Of a DNA stretch of 64,000 nucleotides, positions 45,161 through 57,179 are shown piece after piece. How positions within the stretch are numbered: position 1 is the stretch's first letter; each line of letters begins with the position of its first letter. This stretch comes from Siphonodentalium dalli. Lineage: Eukaryota; Mollusca; Scaphopoda; Gadilida; Siphonodentaliidae. A model generated the notes under the pieces. The model was not told where the DNA came from, searched no databases, and saw only the letters and a program-made list of their open reading frames with translations. The translations under genes were made by a program, and so were the position numbers. Location: the NCBI GenBank assembly GCA_032622095.1, contig CP136065.1, forward strand, positions 209,042,151 to 209,106,150, in the 5' to 3' direction.

Positions 45161-45693
45161 TTAAATGCACGGGCGGCGTTCGTTGCAGAAATATTCATAT
45201 TTGTTCAAATCACCATCAACAGAAGGAATATTAAAATATATATAGTTTTGTTCATATTCCAAACATAATCAGCGCGTAAATAGTATATTGTCGTCAAGAC
45301 GTACGATGGTGTAAGTAAACAAGAGCCTGCTCGTGTTACAGAAGTTTTGCTTCTGTTTACATAACACAGCTCAGCTCTCTTGGTTAATCACACACAAATG
45401 ATATAAACGCTCTTTAGTATTTCCATATCAGGAAAACAGTAACAAATAACGCTCTTTATGTTTACCATATCCGGATCTTAACAAAAGCTTAAGCCAGGTT
45501 CTGTACATTTTTTGCTTTTGTTTACATAACAAAGGAAATACATATGACAATAACAGACTGTTTATGCCATATTTCTGATGGGTATAAGAACAAGGTCTGT
45601 CTATATTTTACTATTATTTCTGTTTATGGCGGTTTTTGACGGAGATAAATATTTTAACAGCATACCCACCGCCAACACCGCCCGTATCTTTAA
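45161..45693 (+). mobile_element. TTAA-flanked MITE, family B copy 3
   Basis: It runs from TTAAATGCACGGGCGGCG to ACACCGCCCGTATCTTTAA. It is close to 37811-38287 in sequence and orientation, with two small extra blocks (near 45240 and 45530). Confidence 0.85.
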
Positions 45694-45954
45694 CATATAA
45701 TCAGGAAAATACACATATATACTCGCAATATATGTATTAAACATGCATGAACCTAGAATTTAGTCCATGTAATTGACTCCCGCTGCGCTCTGATGCCAAA
45801 CCATCAGGTTGCGGCACCTGAGAATCGGCGTCGTTTTTCATGAGTAAGATGGATATATCTCATTACCCGCGGTGTAATGTCATTACCGAGTATTCCGTGT
45901 AGCGTGTTATATAATCGAGTGTCAGGTAATAAATTAATCGCGGGTGATATGTCG

Positions 45955-46110
45955 ATGGTACTTTACCATGGTAGTACCATTGTGATTTTTATATGAGAAA
46001 CTTTCCCAAATATACACTAACCAGTCTCCCTCCCTGGATCACAACTCCGCGCATTGATTTGTTCTTATCGCTGAGCTAAATCTTCGGTAACATCTTCGCA
46101 GTGGAAGTTG
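45955..46110 (-). mobile_element. Inverted partner of the SINE-like element at 42340
   Basis: Read on the minus strand: TTTAGCTCAGCGA (A-box-like), GTTGTGATCC (weak B box), AGGGAGGGAGACTGGTTAGT, TTGGGAAAGTTTCTCATATA, then TACCATGGTA words. The order matches 42420-42540. Confidence 0.55.
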
Positions 46111-46324
46111 CTAATAAACGGGGTATTCGGGGAGATTGTTTGGAGACCATTAAGCGATGTTAGTTAGTTCCAATATCAGTTCGACTTGGTCTTCAATTAC
46201 AGAAGGGAAATTATTGTCTGGTCAAACGGTCCATCCGATTACACAGACTGAGGGCTTAATGAACCGAACTGATAATAAGTAGCCACGTTTGTAGCACATG
46301 AATATACGTGTAACTCGACCTATA

Positions 46325-47620
46325 GAACGAACCCAGTCCATTCCTGTCGGTGGGGTGCGAGGGAGAGGGCGGTGAATGCTGGGTGTATGAGCTGACGTCC
46401 AGTCAATTCGTGTCGTTGTATGCAGGTGGGGTGTGAGGGAGAGGGTGGTGAGTGCTGGGTGTATGAGCTGACGTCCAGTCAATTCGTATCGTTGTATGCA
46501 GGTGGGGTGTGAGGGAGAGGGCGGTGAATGCTGGGTGTGCGAGCTGACGTCCAGTCAATTCGTATCGTTGTATTCAGGTGGGGTGTGAGGGAGAGGGCGG
46601 TGAATGCTGGGTGTGCGAGCTGACGTCCAGTCAATTCGTATCGTTGTATTCAGGTGGGGTGTGAGGGAGAGGGCGGTGAATGCTGGGTGTATGAGCTGAC
46701 GTCCAGTCAATTCGTATCGTTGTATGCAGGTGGGGTGTGATGGAGAGGGCGGTGAATGCTGGGTGTATGAGCTGACGTCCAGTCAATTCGTGTCGTTGTA
46801 TGCATGTGGGGTGTGAGGGAGAGGATGGTGAGTGCTGGGTGTATGAGCTGACGTCAAGTCAATTCGTATCGTTGTATGCAGGTGGGGTGTGAGGGAGAGG
46901 GTGGTGAATGCTGGGTGTATGAGCTGACGTCCAGTCAATTCGTGTCGTTGTATGCATGTGGGGTGTGAGGGAGAGGGCGGTGAATGCTGGGTGTATGAGC
47001 TGACGTCCAGTCAATTCGTATCGTTGTATGCAGGTGGGGTGTGAGGGAGAGGGTGGTGAGTGCTGGGTGTATGAGCTGACGTCCAGTCAATTCATATCGT
47101 TGTATGCAGGTGGGGTGTGAGGGAGAGGGCGGTGAATGCTGGGTGTATGAGCTGACGTCCAGTCAATTCGTGTCGTTGTATGCAGGTGGGGTGTGAGGGA
47201 GAGGGCGGTGAATGCTGGGTGTATGAGCTGACGTCCAGTCAATTCGTATCGTTGTATGCAGGTGGGATGTGAGGGAGAGGGTGGTGAGTGCTGGGTGTAT
47301 GAGCTGACGTCCAGTCAATTCATATCGTTGTATGCATGTGGGGTGTGAGGGAGAGGGCGGTGAATGCTGGGTGTATGAGCTGACGTCCAGTCAATTCGTG
47401 TCGTTGTATGCAGGTGGGTGTGAGGGAGAGGGTGGTGAGTGCTGGGTGTATGAGCTGACGTCCAGTCAATTCGTATCGTTGTATGCAGGTGGGGTGTGAG
47501 GGAGAGGGTGGTGAGTGCTGGGTGTATGAGCTGACTTCCAGTCAATTCATATCGTTGTATTCAGGTGGGGTGTGAGGGAGAGGGCGGTGAATGCTGGGTG
47601 TGCGAGCTGACGTGAGTCCG
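46325..47620. repeat. 76-bp minisatellite, about 17 units
   Basis: The unit begins GACGTCCAGTCAATTCGTAT and continues CGTTGTATGCAGGTGGGGTG, then GAGGGAGAGGG and GCTGGGTGTATGAGCT. Sixteen unit starts span 46394 to 47609, exactly 16 x 76 minus one base (a single G lost near 47416). Alternating variants are GCGGTGAATG/GTGGTGAGTG and GTATGAG/GTGCGAG. Frames on the minus strand are open by composition only, as 76 is not a multiple of three. Confidence 0.95.
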
Positions 47621-47937
47621 GCTAGATCTACGTGGATGCTGCTAATATGACGTATGTGTGATTATGTTGGAATATTTACCTCGCCCGGCTGTGTTACACT
47701 AAATCCTGTTTGGTGATTGGTCAATCCCAATTGGGTCTCCCGTGTCATATCCAAATAACACGAAGAGTGTAACACGAACACGACGTCACAAATTGTTAAC
47801 CTAATCATTAAAAGAGGTCAGCAGAATAATTGGGCCTGCTTTTCAAAGTTACAAATTACACCTGAAGCCATTTACTTATATCGATCACGTTATCGTTGCT
47901 AAGAGCTTGGAAATCTATATTGGGCTGACTTAATGTG
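47621..47937. other. Unassigned stretch with one short inverted repeat
   Basis: GTGTTACACTAAATCC and AGAGTGTAACACGAACAC are partly inverted around 47690-47785. Nothing else. Confidence 0.4.
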
Positions 47938-48089
47938 CTTAATATAGTGGGCGTGTGTTGTTGTGGGATACGGCGCTATGATCTTTGTAGGTACATTTAG
48001 TATAAAGCGCTTCGCGGTTTACACAATATCAATGTACCCTGGCGACCACAGCGCCGTACCCCCCAATAACACACAACCACTATATTAAG
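47938..48089. repeat. Foldback palindrome, about 152 bp
   Basis: CTTAATATAGTGG, GTGTGTTGTTGTGGG-like, TACGGCGCT and GGTACATT pair with the complement on the right, ending CCACTATATTAAG. Confidence 0.8.
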
Positions 48090-48384
48090 TTCTTAATTAA
48101 ATATATTTATTTGTCTAATTTTATAACGCATGGTATATAACACACATGGTTTTATACATACAATGGGATTGGAGGACAAGTGATGTCTCACTTACGGCTA
48201 CCCCCTCTCCCATGTATGATTATATGGATGAGTTTTGAACTATATTTTATTCTACTTATTGTGTGTTGTGTACTGCGTATATGCCTGTATCGCTGTGCTT
48301 TGTCTTTCATGTGTTCATATTATCATCTGTAAATATATGTTATATGTGTGTCTTTGTGTGCTCTTTATTAATGGAGGAAAATAA
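48090..48384. other. Unassigned AT-rich stretch
   Basis: No gene or repeat recognised. Confidence 0.4.
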
Positions 48385-48460
48385 AGATATATATAACGCG
48401 TTAGGCCCTCAAAAGCCGCCCAGCGATACTGGAGCTGGTTCGATTCCCGGATTTTAGTCC
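48385..48460 (+). mobile_element. tRNA-derived SINE-like head
   Basis: A strong B box, GGTTCGATTCC (48437-48447), follows AAGCCGCCCAGCGATACTGG. It is homologous to 42377-42436. The A-box region is degraded. Confidence 0.55.
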
Positions 48461-48710
48461 ACGCAAAGGACGGATAACCTGATCTTTTATGCACGTGTGG
48501 CCAAGTTTGACAGGTCAGTCGCTTAGCGGGATTTGATTGTATACATACATGTGTATATATACGTGTCGTGGATTTATTTCCCCAACGGAATCAGCCTTTG
48601 TTCAATCTTTTCTCTGCTAATAAAACTGACGACTTCATTATGATCCATATCGACGTTACTCGTAAAACAGACTTAACCGAGTCACAGGCAGGGGCGTAGC
48701 TATATATAAT

Positions 48711-48830
48711 ATGGTCTCCGTTGGGGGGGGGGGGGGGGGGTTGTCACACTTGATATTTCTAACTGCATTTCGGTTGAACCATGCAGACCAAACTCCCAAG
48801 TTCTCGATATTCCTTATGCCCCTGTATCAT
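48711..48830 (+). repeat. Poly(G)-associated repeat fragment
   Basis: A run of 18 G (48723-48740) is followed by TTTCTAACTGCATTTCGGTT, GACCAAACTCCCAAGTTCTC and GATATTCC, in the style of the repeats at 24562 and 39948. Confidence 0.6.
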
Positions 48831-50788
48831 TCGGTGATAATTATACTGACAATGTTTTCTTTGTGGTGTTGTCCAAATGCGTTTAGACTTCGCCGACGTT
48901 GTTGTGGTTCGTCTCCTGCGATGACTAGAATTCTAAATTTCACGACATATAAAAATAAAATTACTCTCTCAAATGGATGAATACAATCATATGCGCAACA
49001 CTGCACCCTTCTTATTGGATAACTAATGCCACAAAGCACGCACACATTTTGACAAAGTGGTGACATAATTGATCAAGTTACACAACATTCTGTGTCAATT
49101 TAAGTATGAATTTAAAATTTCAGCTGGTGACGCGCCAGTGCTCTTGTTCTTTGCAAAGAGTCGTTGCGTCATCTCCATCAGTCGTACTTCTTGTCCGGGG
49201 CTACCATAGTCTCGCTGAACTGTCTTCCCATTTGCCCCGAAATTAAAGTGTAATCCCACATAGGCACGACAATACGACAATACTGTGATGAGATTTTGAT
49301 GATCAGGTTTATTTGAATTATCCTTTGAAGAGTGTGACAGGTGGTAGCAACGAAGTTGTTAGTGATTCCTCCATCTTAGTTACATTATTTGGAAATCATA
49401 ATAATAGTGTAAAAGACGTTGGGACTATATGTAAACTTTATTATACCACGTATCTGAGTAGGCAGCCCAAAATTGTGTTACAAAACCTGATTGAAGACTA
49501 CAACTAGCTCTTTTGTGAATAAAATACAGATAAAACGGAAGATTGGGTATATTATTTAGCTATACAAGTATTAATAAAGTGGGTTATATCGGTCATAACT
49601 CGTGGTAAATATCTCAGCTGATCTGCAGTTTTTCTTGATTTAAGGTGATAACAAGATAGAGTGCTCTCTCCTGGGACGTTCGTGGTACGCTCTCAACGTT
49701 TTCGAGCGGAATTTGTTTCTAAAAATAGCCCTTAAAACTATCCCACGAATGGCGTCAGTAACTCTAAATAAAAGTTATATTAATTTGTTAGAAGCCATGC
49801 AGGTGTCCTCGATTCATTACTATTATTTTATAACTGGGAATATACATACAAATTGCTGCTAAGATACAGACCATCTTTAAAACACATTTTGGTTTATGGA
49901 TTTCAATTTGAGACGAGGTATCCGGTTATATAACAACCTGTTCTCGTGTGTATTTTAATGAGCGAAATATTATCATAAACATTATTGGCATTATTTAACC
50001 TCAATATACGCTCTATATACATGGACTTAAAACCACAAGCCCCTGTGTAAAATAGCAGCGAAACCAAAATATACTATACAGGTGACAAGGTTAAATATGC
50101 CCCAGTGTATGTAATAGGGCATACATTTTTCTTTCCTTTGATATATAACTTGACGAAATCAATTTAAGCGAAGTCGACATATCGTACGGGGAATTAGCAA
50201 GTTCGGCAATTGCGATCGTAATAATTGAATAGGTATCCGTATGTAATCACTACTTACCGGAAAGGGAGGCTGACGACCGCTTTTCGTTTGTAGGTTTTAC
50301 TAGTTTTCGATACGATATCTTGACTTCCCTTCGTTTGATACTATCGTATTATACATCAACAGAAAGGAAATTCCATGAACAATAAGACACAATGAAACAT
50401 TGTGACTGAGAAGAAATATTTTGAGAATCTATGAGGAATGTGATAGATTGTGTGTTTTTTCCCCAAATCTGACTTGTGAACCTTGTCACTGTTATAGTAT
50501 ATATTGGTATATCTGGTAAATTTCCCCAGGGGCCTGTTCTTAAAACGCGTTTTTTAAAAGAGTCCAATATGCGACTGTTTCCATACGAAATACGTCCATA
50601 TTGGCATTATTTAATCTACCTTTTTTTCATCGGCACGACTTGCCAGATTAACGTTCTTTATAATGTTTTTTCACTGCGGCCCGCTTCATTCAACGAAATA
50701 ACGGTACACGCTTACTATGGACTTATTTCAGAATCAAATCCGTCCAATGATAGCTTTGCGGATATTTACTTCTAATATGAAGAACATA
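48831..50788. other. Mostly unassigned
   Basis: A minus-strand frame at 49095-49280 reads HFNFGANGKTVQRDYGSPGQ and could be an exon, but I recognise no family and see only a weak acceptor. Bases 50550-50770 are the partner of the repeat at 40970-41240. Confidence 0.4.
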
Positions 50789-51230
50789 TGTGACCCGCCA
50801 TATCAAATCCAGTCGTAAGTCGGGTTTTTTTACCCTGTGCCAATGCATTCTCTTATATATGCGAGGCGACCATAGGTCGTCTCGCATATATGCGAGAATG
50901 CATTGGTCTAACAATTTTTTACAATTTTAATAATTTTTTCTTGTATTCTTTAACAATTTTATAATTTCACCCATACAGAGCCCCAGACAAACATGAGCAG
51001 ACGACACTCTTCTATATGCTTCTATATATGTTTGGGGCTCCCTGCAGGGTAATGGATGTTTTTTTATTTTATGTCCTAAAAATTGTAAGAAACATTTATT
51101 TAAAAAAAATGATAAAAAATTGTTAGGCCAATGCATTCTCTTATATATGCGAGTCGACCATATAAGAGAATGCATTGGCACAGGGTAAAAAAATCCCGAC
51201 TTCCGACTGGATTTGATATGGCGGGTCACA
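50789..51230. mobile_element. TA-flanked MITE carrying two palindromic cores, 442 bp
   Basis: TA precedes TGTGACCCGCCATATCAAAT and TA follows the complementary ATTTGATATGGCGGGTCACA; the terminal inverted repeats are about 36 bp. TA target duplication is typical of Tc1/mariner-type elements (established). Inside, the core TGCATTCTCTTATATATGCG occurs as a full palindrome (50840-50906) and as a shortened one (51127-51180), with TTTTTACAATTTTAATAATT between. Confidence 0.85.
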
Positions 51231-51999
51231 TATTTGTATGAGGATAACTTATTATGTTGCGTCCAGCATCTGGTCTGTCGATACTGAGGACGACTTTTAT
51301 CACTGCACGCTGTGCTGGTTTAAAAGAAGGTCACATTTCATGGCAACCATAAAACATGCTGCTATGTGGTTCCTATAGTTATAGTGCGTCGTTTAAACAA
51401 TTGTAAACATGTATATTAAACGGTTAATATTGATAACAATATGATTATATGACAGTGGAAACCTGTCTGATGATCCGGAAACCATTTTATTGACTTATAA
51501 ACACTAATTATTCTCTGTGATGTGGGGGAGTTATTGAATGGCCCATTTAGTGCAACAAATGGTACTGATTACCAGTGAGTTTACGCCCTTCTATGAAGAT
51601 ACATGTGTTGTTTTTTTTAACTAATGGTATTGCTTCATCCATTCTGTTTGTACTCGGTAGTTACAATTCTTAAAGATGCATCTCTATCCGACAACGTTAT
51701 TTTGTGCATCAAAATAGGGACAACATTGCGGAGACTTGGATTCATATATGCGATTGATATGGACAGATTAACATATATATGTCGATATACGCTGAAGATT
51801 TGTACAACATGTGTTTTTTTATCGATAACTTTCGAGTTTGGAATCGACGGTATATTTTCTCCCGTATATAACATCGACCCGCTTCTGTCCATGGAGGTAT
51901 TATTCATCCATGATGAGGCTATATGTCGATAATGTTAAATATAAAGTTGTGATATACTTTGACGATGAAACATATGAAATATTAAGTTATTAGTTATTA
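51231..51999. other. Unassigned stretch before the large satellite
   Basis: Open frames on both strands near 51624-51932 have no recognisable family. Confidence 0.4.
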
Positions 52000-52139
52000 C
52001 TGGCCGGCTGAACATATACACTGGCCGACTAAACATATACAATGTAAGGGTCGGTTGAACATATACACTGGCCGGCTGAACATATACACTGGCCGGCTGA
52101 ACATATACACTGGCCGGCTGAACATATACAATGTAAGGG

Positions 52140-53740
52140 CCGGCTGAACATTGGCCGGATGAACATATACACTGGTCGGTTGAACATGTACACTGGCCGG
52201 CTGAACATATACACTGCAAGGGCCGCTGAACATATACAATGTAAGGGTCGGTTGAACATATACAATGTAAGGGTCGGTTGAACATATACAATGTAAGGGT
52301 AGGTTGAACATATACACTGCAAGGGCCGGCTGAACATATACACTGCAAGGGCCGGCTGAACATATACACTGTAAGGGCCGACTGAACATATACACTGCAA
52401 GGGCCGGCTGAACATATACACTGTAAGGGCCGGCTGAACATATACAATGTAAGGGCCGGCTGAACATATACACTGTAAGGGCCGGCTGAACATATACACT
52501 GCAAGGGCCGGCTGAACATATACACTGCAAGGGCCGGTTGAACATATACACTGCAAGGGCCGGCTGAACATATACACTGTAAGGGCCGGCTGAACATATA
52601 CACTGCAAGGGGCGGCTGAACATATACAATGTAAGGGCCGGCTAAACATATACACTGTAAGGGCCGGCTGAACATATACACTGACCGGTTGGACATATAC
52701 ACTGTAAGGGCCGGCTGAACATATACACTGGCCGGCTGAACATATACAATGTAAGGGGCGGCTGAACATATACACTGTAAGGACCGGCTGAACATATACA
52801 CTGCAAGGGCCGGATGAACATATACAATGTAAGGGCCGGCTGAACATATACACTGCAAGGGCCGGCTGAACATATACACTGCAAGGGCCGGCTGAACATA
52901 TACACTGGCCGGCTGAACATATACAATGTAAGGGTCGGTTGAACATATACACTGGCCGGCTGAACATATACAATGTAAGGGTCGGTTGAACATATACACT
53001 GCAAGGGCCGGATGAACATATACAATGTAAGGGCCGGCTGAACATATACACCGCAAGGGCCGGCTGAACATATACACTGCAAGGGCCGGCTGAACATATA
53101 CAATGTAAGGGCCGGCTGAACATATACAATGTAAGGGCCGGCTGAACATATACACTGCAAGGGCCGGCTGAACATATACACTGCAAGGGGCGGCTGAACA
53201 TATACACTGGCCGGCTGAACATATACAATGTAAGGGTGGGTTGAACATATACACTGGCCGGCTGAACATATACACTGCAAGGGCCGACTGAACATATACA
53301 CTGTAAGGGCCGGCTGAACATATACAATGTAAGGGTCGGTTGAACATATACACTGGCCGGCTGAACATATACACTGCAAGGGCCGACTAAACATATACAC
53401 TGGCCGGCTGAACATATACACTGCAAGGGCCGGCTGAACATATACAATGTAAGGGTCGGTTGAACATATACACTGGCCGGCTGAACATATACACTGCAAG
53501 GGCCGACTGAACATATACACTGGCCGGCTGAACATATACACTGCAAGGGCCGGCTGAACATATACAATGTAAGGGTCGGTTGAACATATACACTACAAGG
53601 GCCGGCTGAACATATACACTGCAAGGGCCGGCTGAACATATACACTGTAAGGGCCGGCTGAACATATACACTGGCCGGCTGAACATATACACTGGCCGGC
53701 TGAACATATACACTGGCCGGCTGAACATATACACTGCAAG
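52140..53740. repeat. Higher-order block 1 of the large satellite
   Basis: The order of variant units here repeats at 53880-55520 with offsets of about 1739-1807 bp. Landmarks are GAACATTGGCCGGATGAAC (52146 and 53885) and GACCGGTTGGACATA (52683 and 54464). The offset drifts because of 21/26-type gains and losses. Confidence 0.75.
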
Positions 53741-56700
53741 GGCCGACTGAACATATACACTGGCCGACTAAACATATACAATGTAAGGGTCGGTTGAACA
53801 TATACACTGGCCGGCTGAACATATACACTGGCCGGCTGAACATATACACTGGCCGGCTGAACATATACAATGTAAGGGCCAGCTGAACATTGGCCGGATG
53901 AACATATACACTGGTCGGTTGAACATGTACACTGGCCGGCTGAACATATACACTGCAAGGGCCGCTGAACATATACAATGTAAGGGTCGGTTGAACATAT
54001 ACACTGGCCGGCTGAACATATACACTGCAAGGGACGGCTGAACATATACACTGGCCGGCTGAACATATACAATGTAAGGGTCGGTTGAACATATACAATG
54101 TAAGGGTAGGTTGAACATATACACTGCAAGGGCCGGCTGAACATATACACTGTAAGGGCCGACTGAACATATACACTGCAAGGGCCGGCTGAACATATAC
54201 ACTGTAAGGGCCGGCTGAACATATACAATGTAAGGGCCGGCTGAACATATACACTGTAAGGGCCGGCTGAACATATACACTGCAAGGGCCGGCTGAACAT
54301 ATACACTGCAAGGGACGGCTGAACATATACACTGCAAGGGCCGGCTGAACATATACACTGTAAGGGCCGGCTGAACATATACACTGCAAGAGGCGGCTGA
54401 ACATATACAATGTAAGGGCCGGCTGAACATATACACTGTAAGGGCCGGCTGAACATATACACTGACCGGTTGGACATATACACTGTAAGGGCCGGCTGAA
54501 CATATACACTGGTCGGCTGAACATATACAATGTAAGGGCCGGCTGAACATATACACTGCAAGGACCGGCTGAACATATACACTGCAAGGGCCGGATGAAC
54601 ATATACAATGTAAGGGCCGGCTGAACATATACACTGGAAGGGCCGGCTGAACATATACACTGCAAGGGCCGGCTGAACATATACACTGGCCGGCTGAACA
54701 TATACAATGTAAGGGTCGGTTGAACATATACACTGGCCGGCTGAACATATACAATGTAAGGGTCGGTTGAACATATACACTGCAAGGGCCGGATGAACAT
54801 ATACAATGTAAGGGCCGGCTGAACATATACACCGCAAGGGCCGGCTGAACATATACACTGCAAGGGCCGGCTGAACATATACAATGTAAGGGCCGGCTGA
54901 ACATATACAATGTAAGGGCCGGCTGAACATATACACTGCAAGGGCCGGCTGAACATATACACTGCAAGGGGCGGCTGAACATATACACTGTAAGGTTCGG
55001 TTGAACATATACACTGGCCGGCTGAACATATACAATGTAAGGGTGGGTTGAACATATACACTGGCCGGCTGAACATATACACTGCAAGGGCCGACTGAAC
55101 ATATACACTGTAAGGGCCGGCTGAACATATACAATGTAAGGGTCGGTTGAACATATACACTGGCCGGCTGAACATATACACTGCAAGGGCCGACTGAACA
55201 TATACACTGGCCGGCTGAACATATACACTGCAAGGGCCGGCTGAACATATACAATGTAAGGGTCGGTTGAACATATACACTGGCCGGCTGAACATATACA
55301 CTGCAAGGGCCGACTGAACATATACACTGGCCGGCTGAACATATACACTGCAAGGGCCGGCTGAACATATACAATGTAAGATTCGGTTGAACATATATAC
55401 TACAAGGGGCGGCTGAACATATACACTGCAAGGGCCGGCTGAACATATACACTGTAAGGGCCGGCTGAACATATACACTGGCCGGCTGAACATATACACT
55501 GACCGGCTGAACATATACACTGGCCGGATGAACATATACACTGCAAGGGCCGACTGAACATATACAATGTAAGGGTCGGTTGAACATATACAATGTAAGG
55601 GCCGGCTGAACATATACACTGCAAGGGCCGGCTAAACATATACACTGCAAGGGCCGACTGAACATATACACTGCAAGGGCCGGCTGAACATATACAATGT
55701 AAGGGCCGGCTGAACATATACACTACAAGGGCCGGCTGAACATATACACTGCAATGGCCGGCTGAACATATACACTGCAAGGGCCGGCTGAACATATACA
55801 CTGCAAGGGCCGACTGAACATATGCAATGTAAGGGTCGGTTGAACATATACACTGTAAGGGCCGACTGAACATATACACTGTAAGGGCCGGCTGAACATA
55901 TACACCGCAAGGGCCGGCTGAACATATACACTACAAGGGCCGGCTGAACATATACACTGCAAGGGCCGACTGAACATATACACTGGCCGGCTGAACATAT
56001 ACACTGCAAGGGCCGGCTGAACATATACACTGCAAGGGCCGGCTGAACATATACACTGGCCGGCTGAACATATACACTGGCCGGCTGAACATATACACTG
56101 CAAGGGCCGACTGAACATATACAATGTAAGGGTCGGTTGAACATATACAATGTAAGGGCCGGCTGAACATATACACTGCAAGGGCCGGCTGAACATATAC
56201 ACTGCAAGGGCCGACTGAACATATACACTGCAAGGGCCGGCTGAACATATACAATATAAGGGCCGGCTGAACATATACACTACGAGGGCCGGCTGAACAT
56301 ATACACTGCAATGGCCGGCTGAACATATACACTGCAAGGGCCGGCTGAACATATACACTGCAAGGGCCGACTGAACATATACAATGTAAGGGTCGGCTGA
56401 ACATAAACACTGTAAGGTCCGACTGAACATATACACTGTAAGGGCCGGCTGAACATATACACTGCAAGGGCCGGCTGAACATATACACTACAAGGGCCGG
56501 CTGAACATATACACTGCAAGGGCCGACTGAACATATACACTGGCCGGCTGAACATATACACTGCAAGGGCCGGCTGAACATATACAATGTAAGGGTCGGT
56601 TGAACATATACACTGGCCGGCTGAACATATACACTGCAAGGGCCGGCTGAACATATACACTGGCCGGCTGAACATATACACTGGCCGGCTGAACATATAC

Positions 56701-57179
56701 ACTGGCCGGCTGAACATATACACTGGTCGGCTGAACATATACAATGTAAGGGCCGGTTGAACATATACACTGGCCGGCTGAACATATACTCTGGCCGGCT
56801 GAACATATACAATGTAAGGGCCGGCTGAACATATACACTGGCGGGCTGAACATATACACTGGCCGGCTGAACATATACAATGTAAGGGCCGACTGAACAT
56901 ATACACTGGCCGGCTGAACATATACACTGGCCGGCTGAACATATACAATGTAAGGGTTGGCTGAACATATACACTGGGCGGCTGAACATATACACTGGGC
57001 GGCTGAACATATACAATGTAAGGGCCGGTTGAACATATACACTGGCCGGCTGAACATATACACTGTCCTGCTGAACATATACAATGTAAGGGCCGGCTGA
57101 ACATATACACTGGCCGGCTGAACATATACATTGGCCGGCTGAACATATACAATGTAAGGGCCGGCTGAACATTGGCCGG

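Noticed and set aside
46222-47545. Minus-strand frames rich in His, Thr and Pro in the 76-bp repeat
   Set aside because: The unit length is not a multiple of three and the frames break at the one-base deletion and at variant units. This is composition, not coding.
48437-48447. Genuine tRNA gene at the B-box match
   Set aside because: The upstream half cannot fold into a D-arm and anticodon stem, and the sequence is shared with other SINE-like copies.
49095-49280. Minus-strand frame considered as a second P450 piece
   Set aside because: FGANGKTVQRDYGSPGQ superficially recalls a glycine-rich loop but lacks the heme cysteine and the Gly-x-Arg-x-Cys spacing.
51624-51932. Overlapping frames of about 100 codons on both strands
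   Set aside because: Mirror-image openness on both strands of AT-rich DNA with no family match suggests chance.
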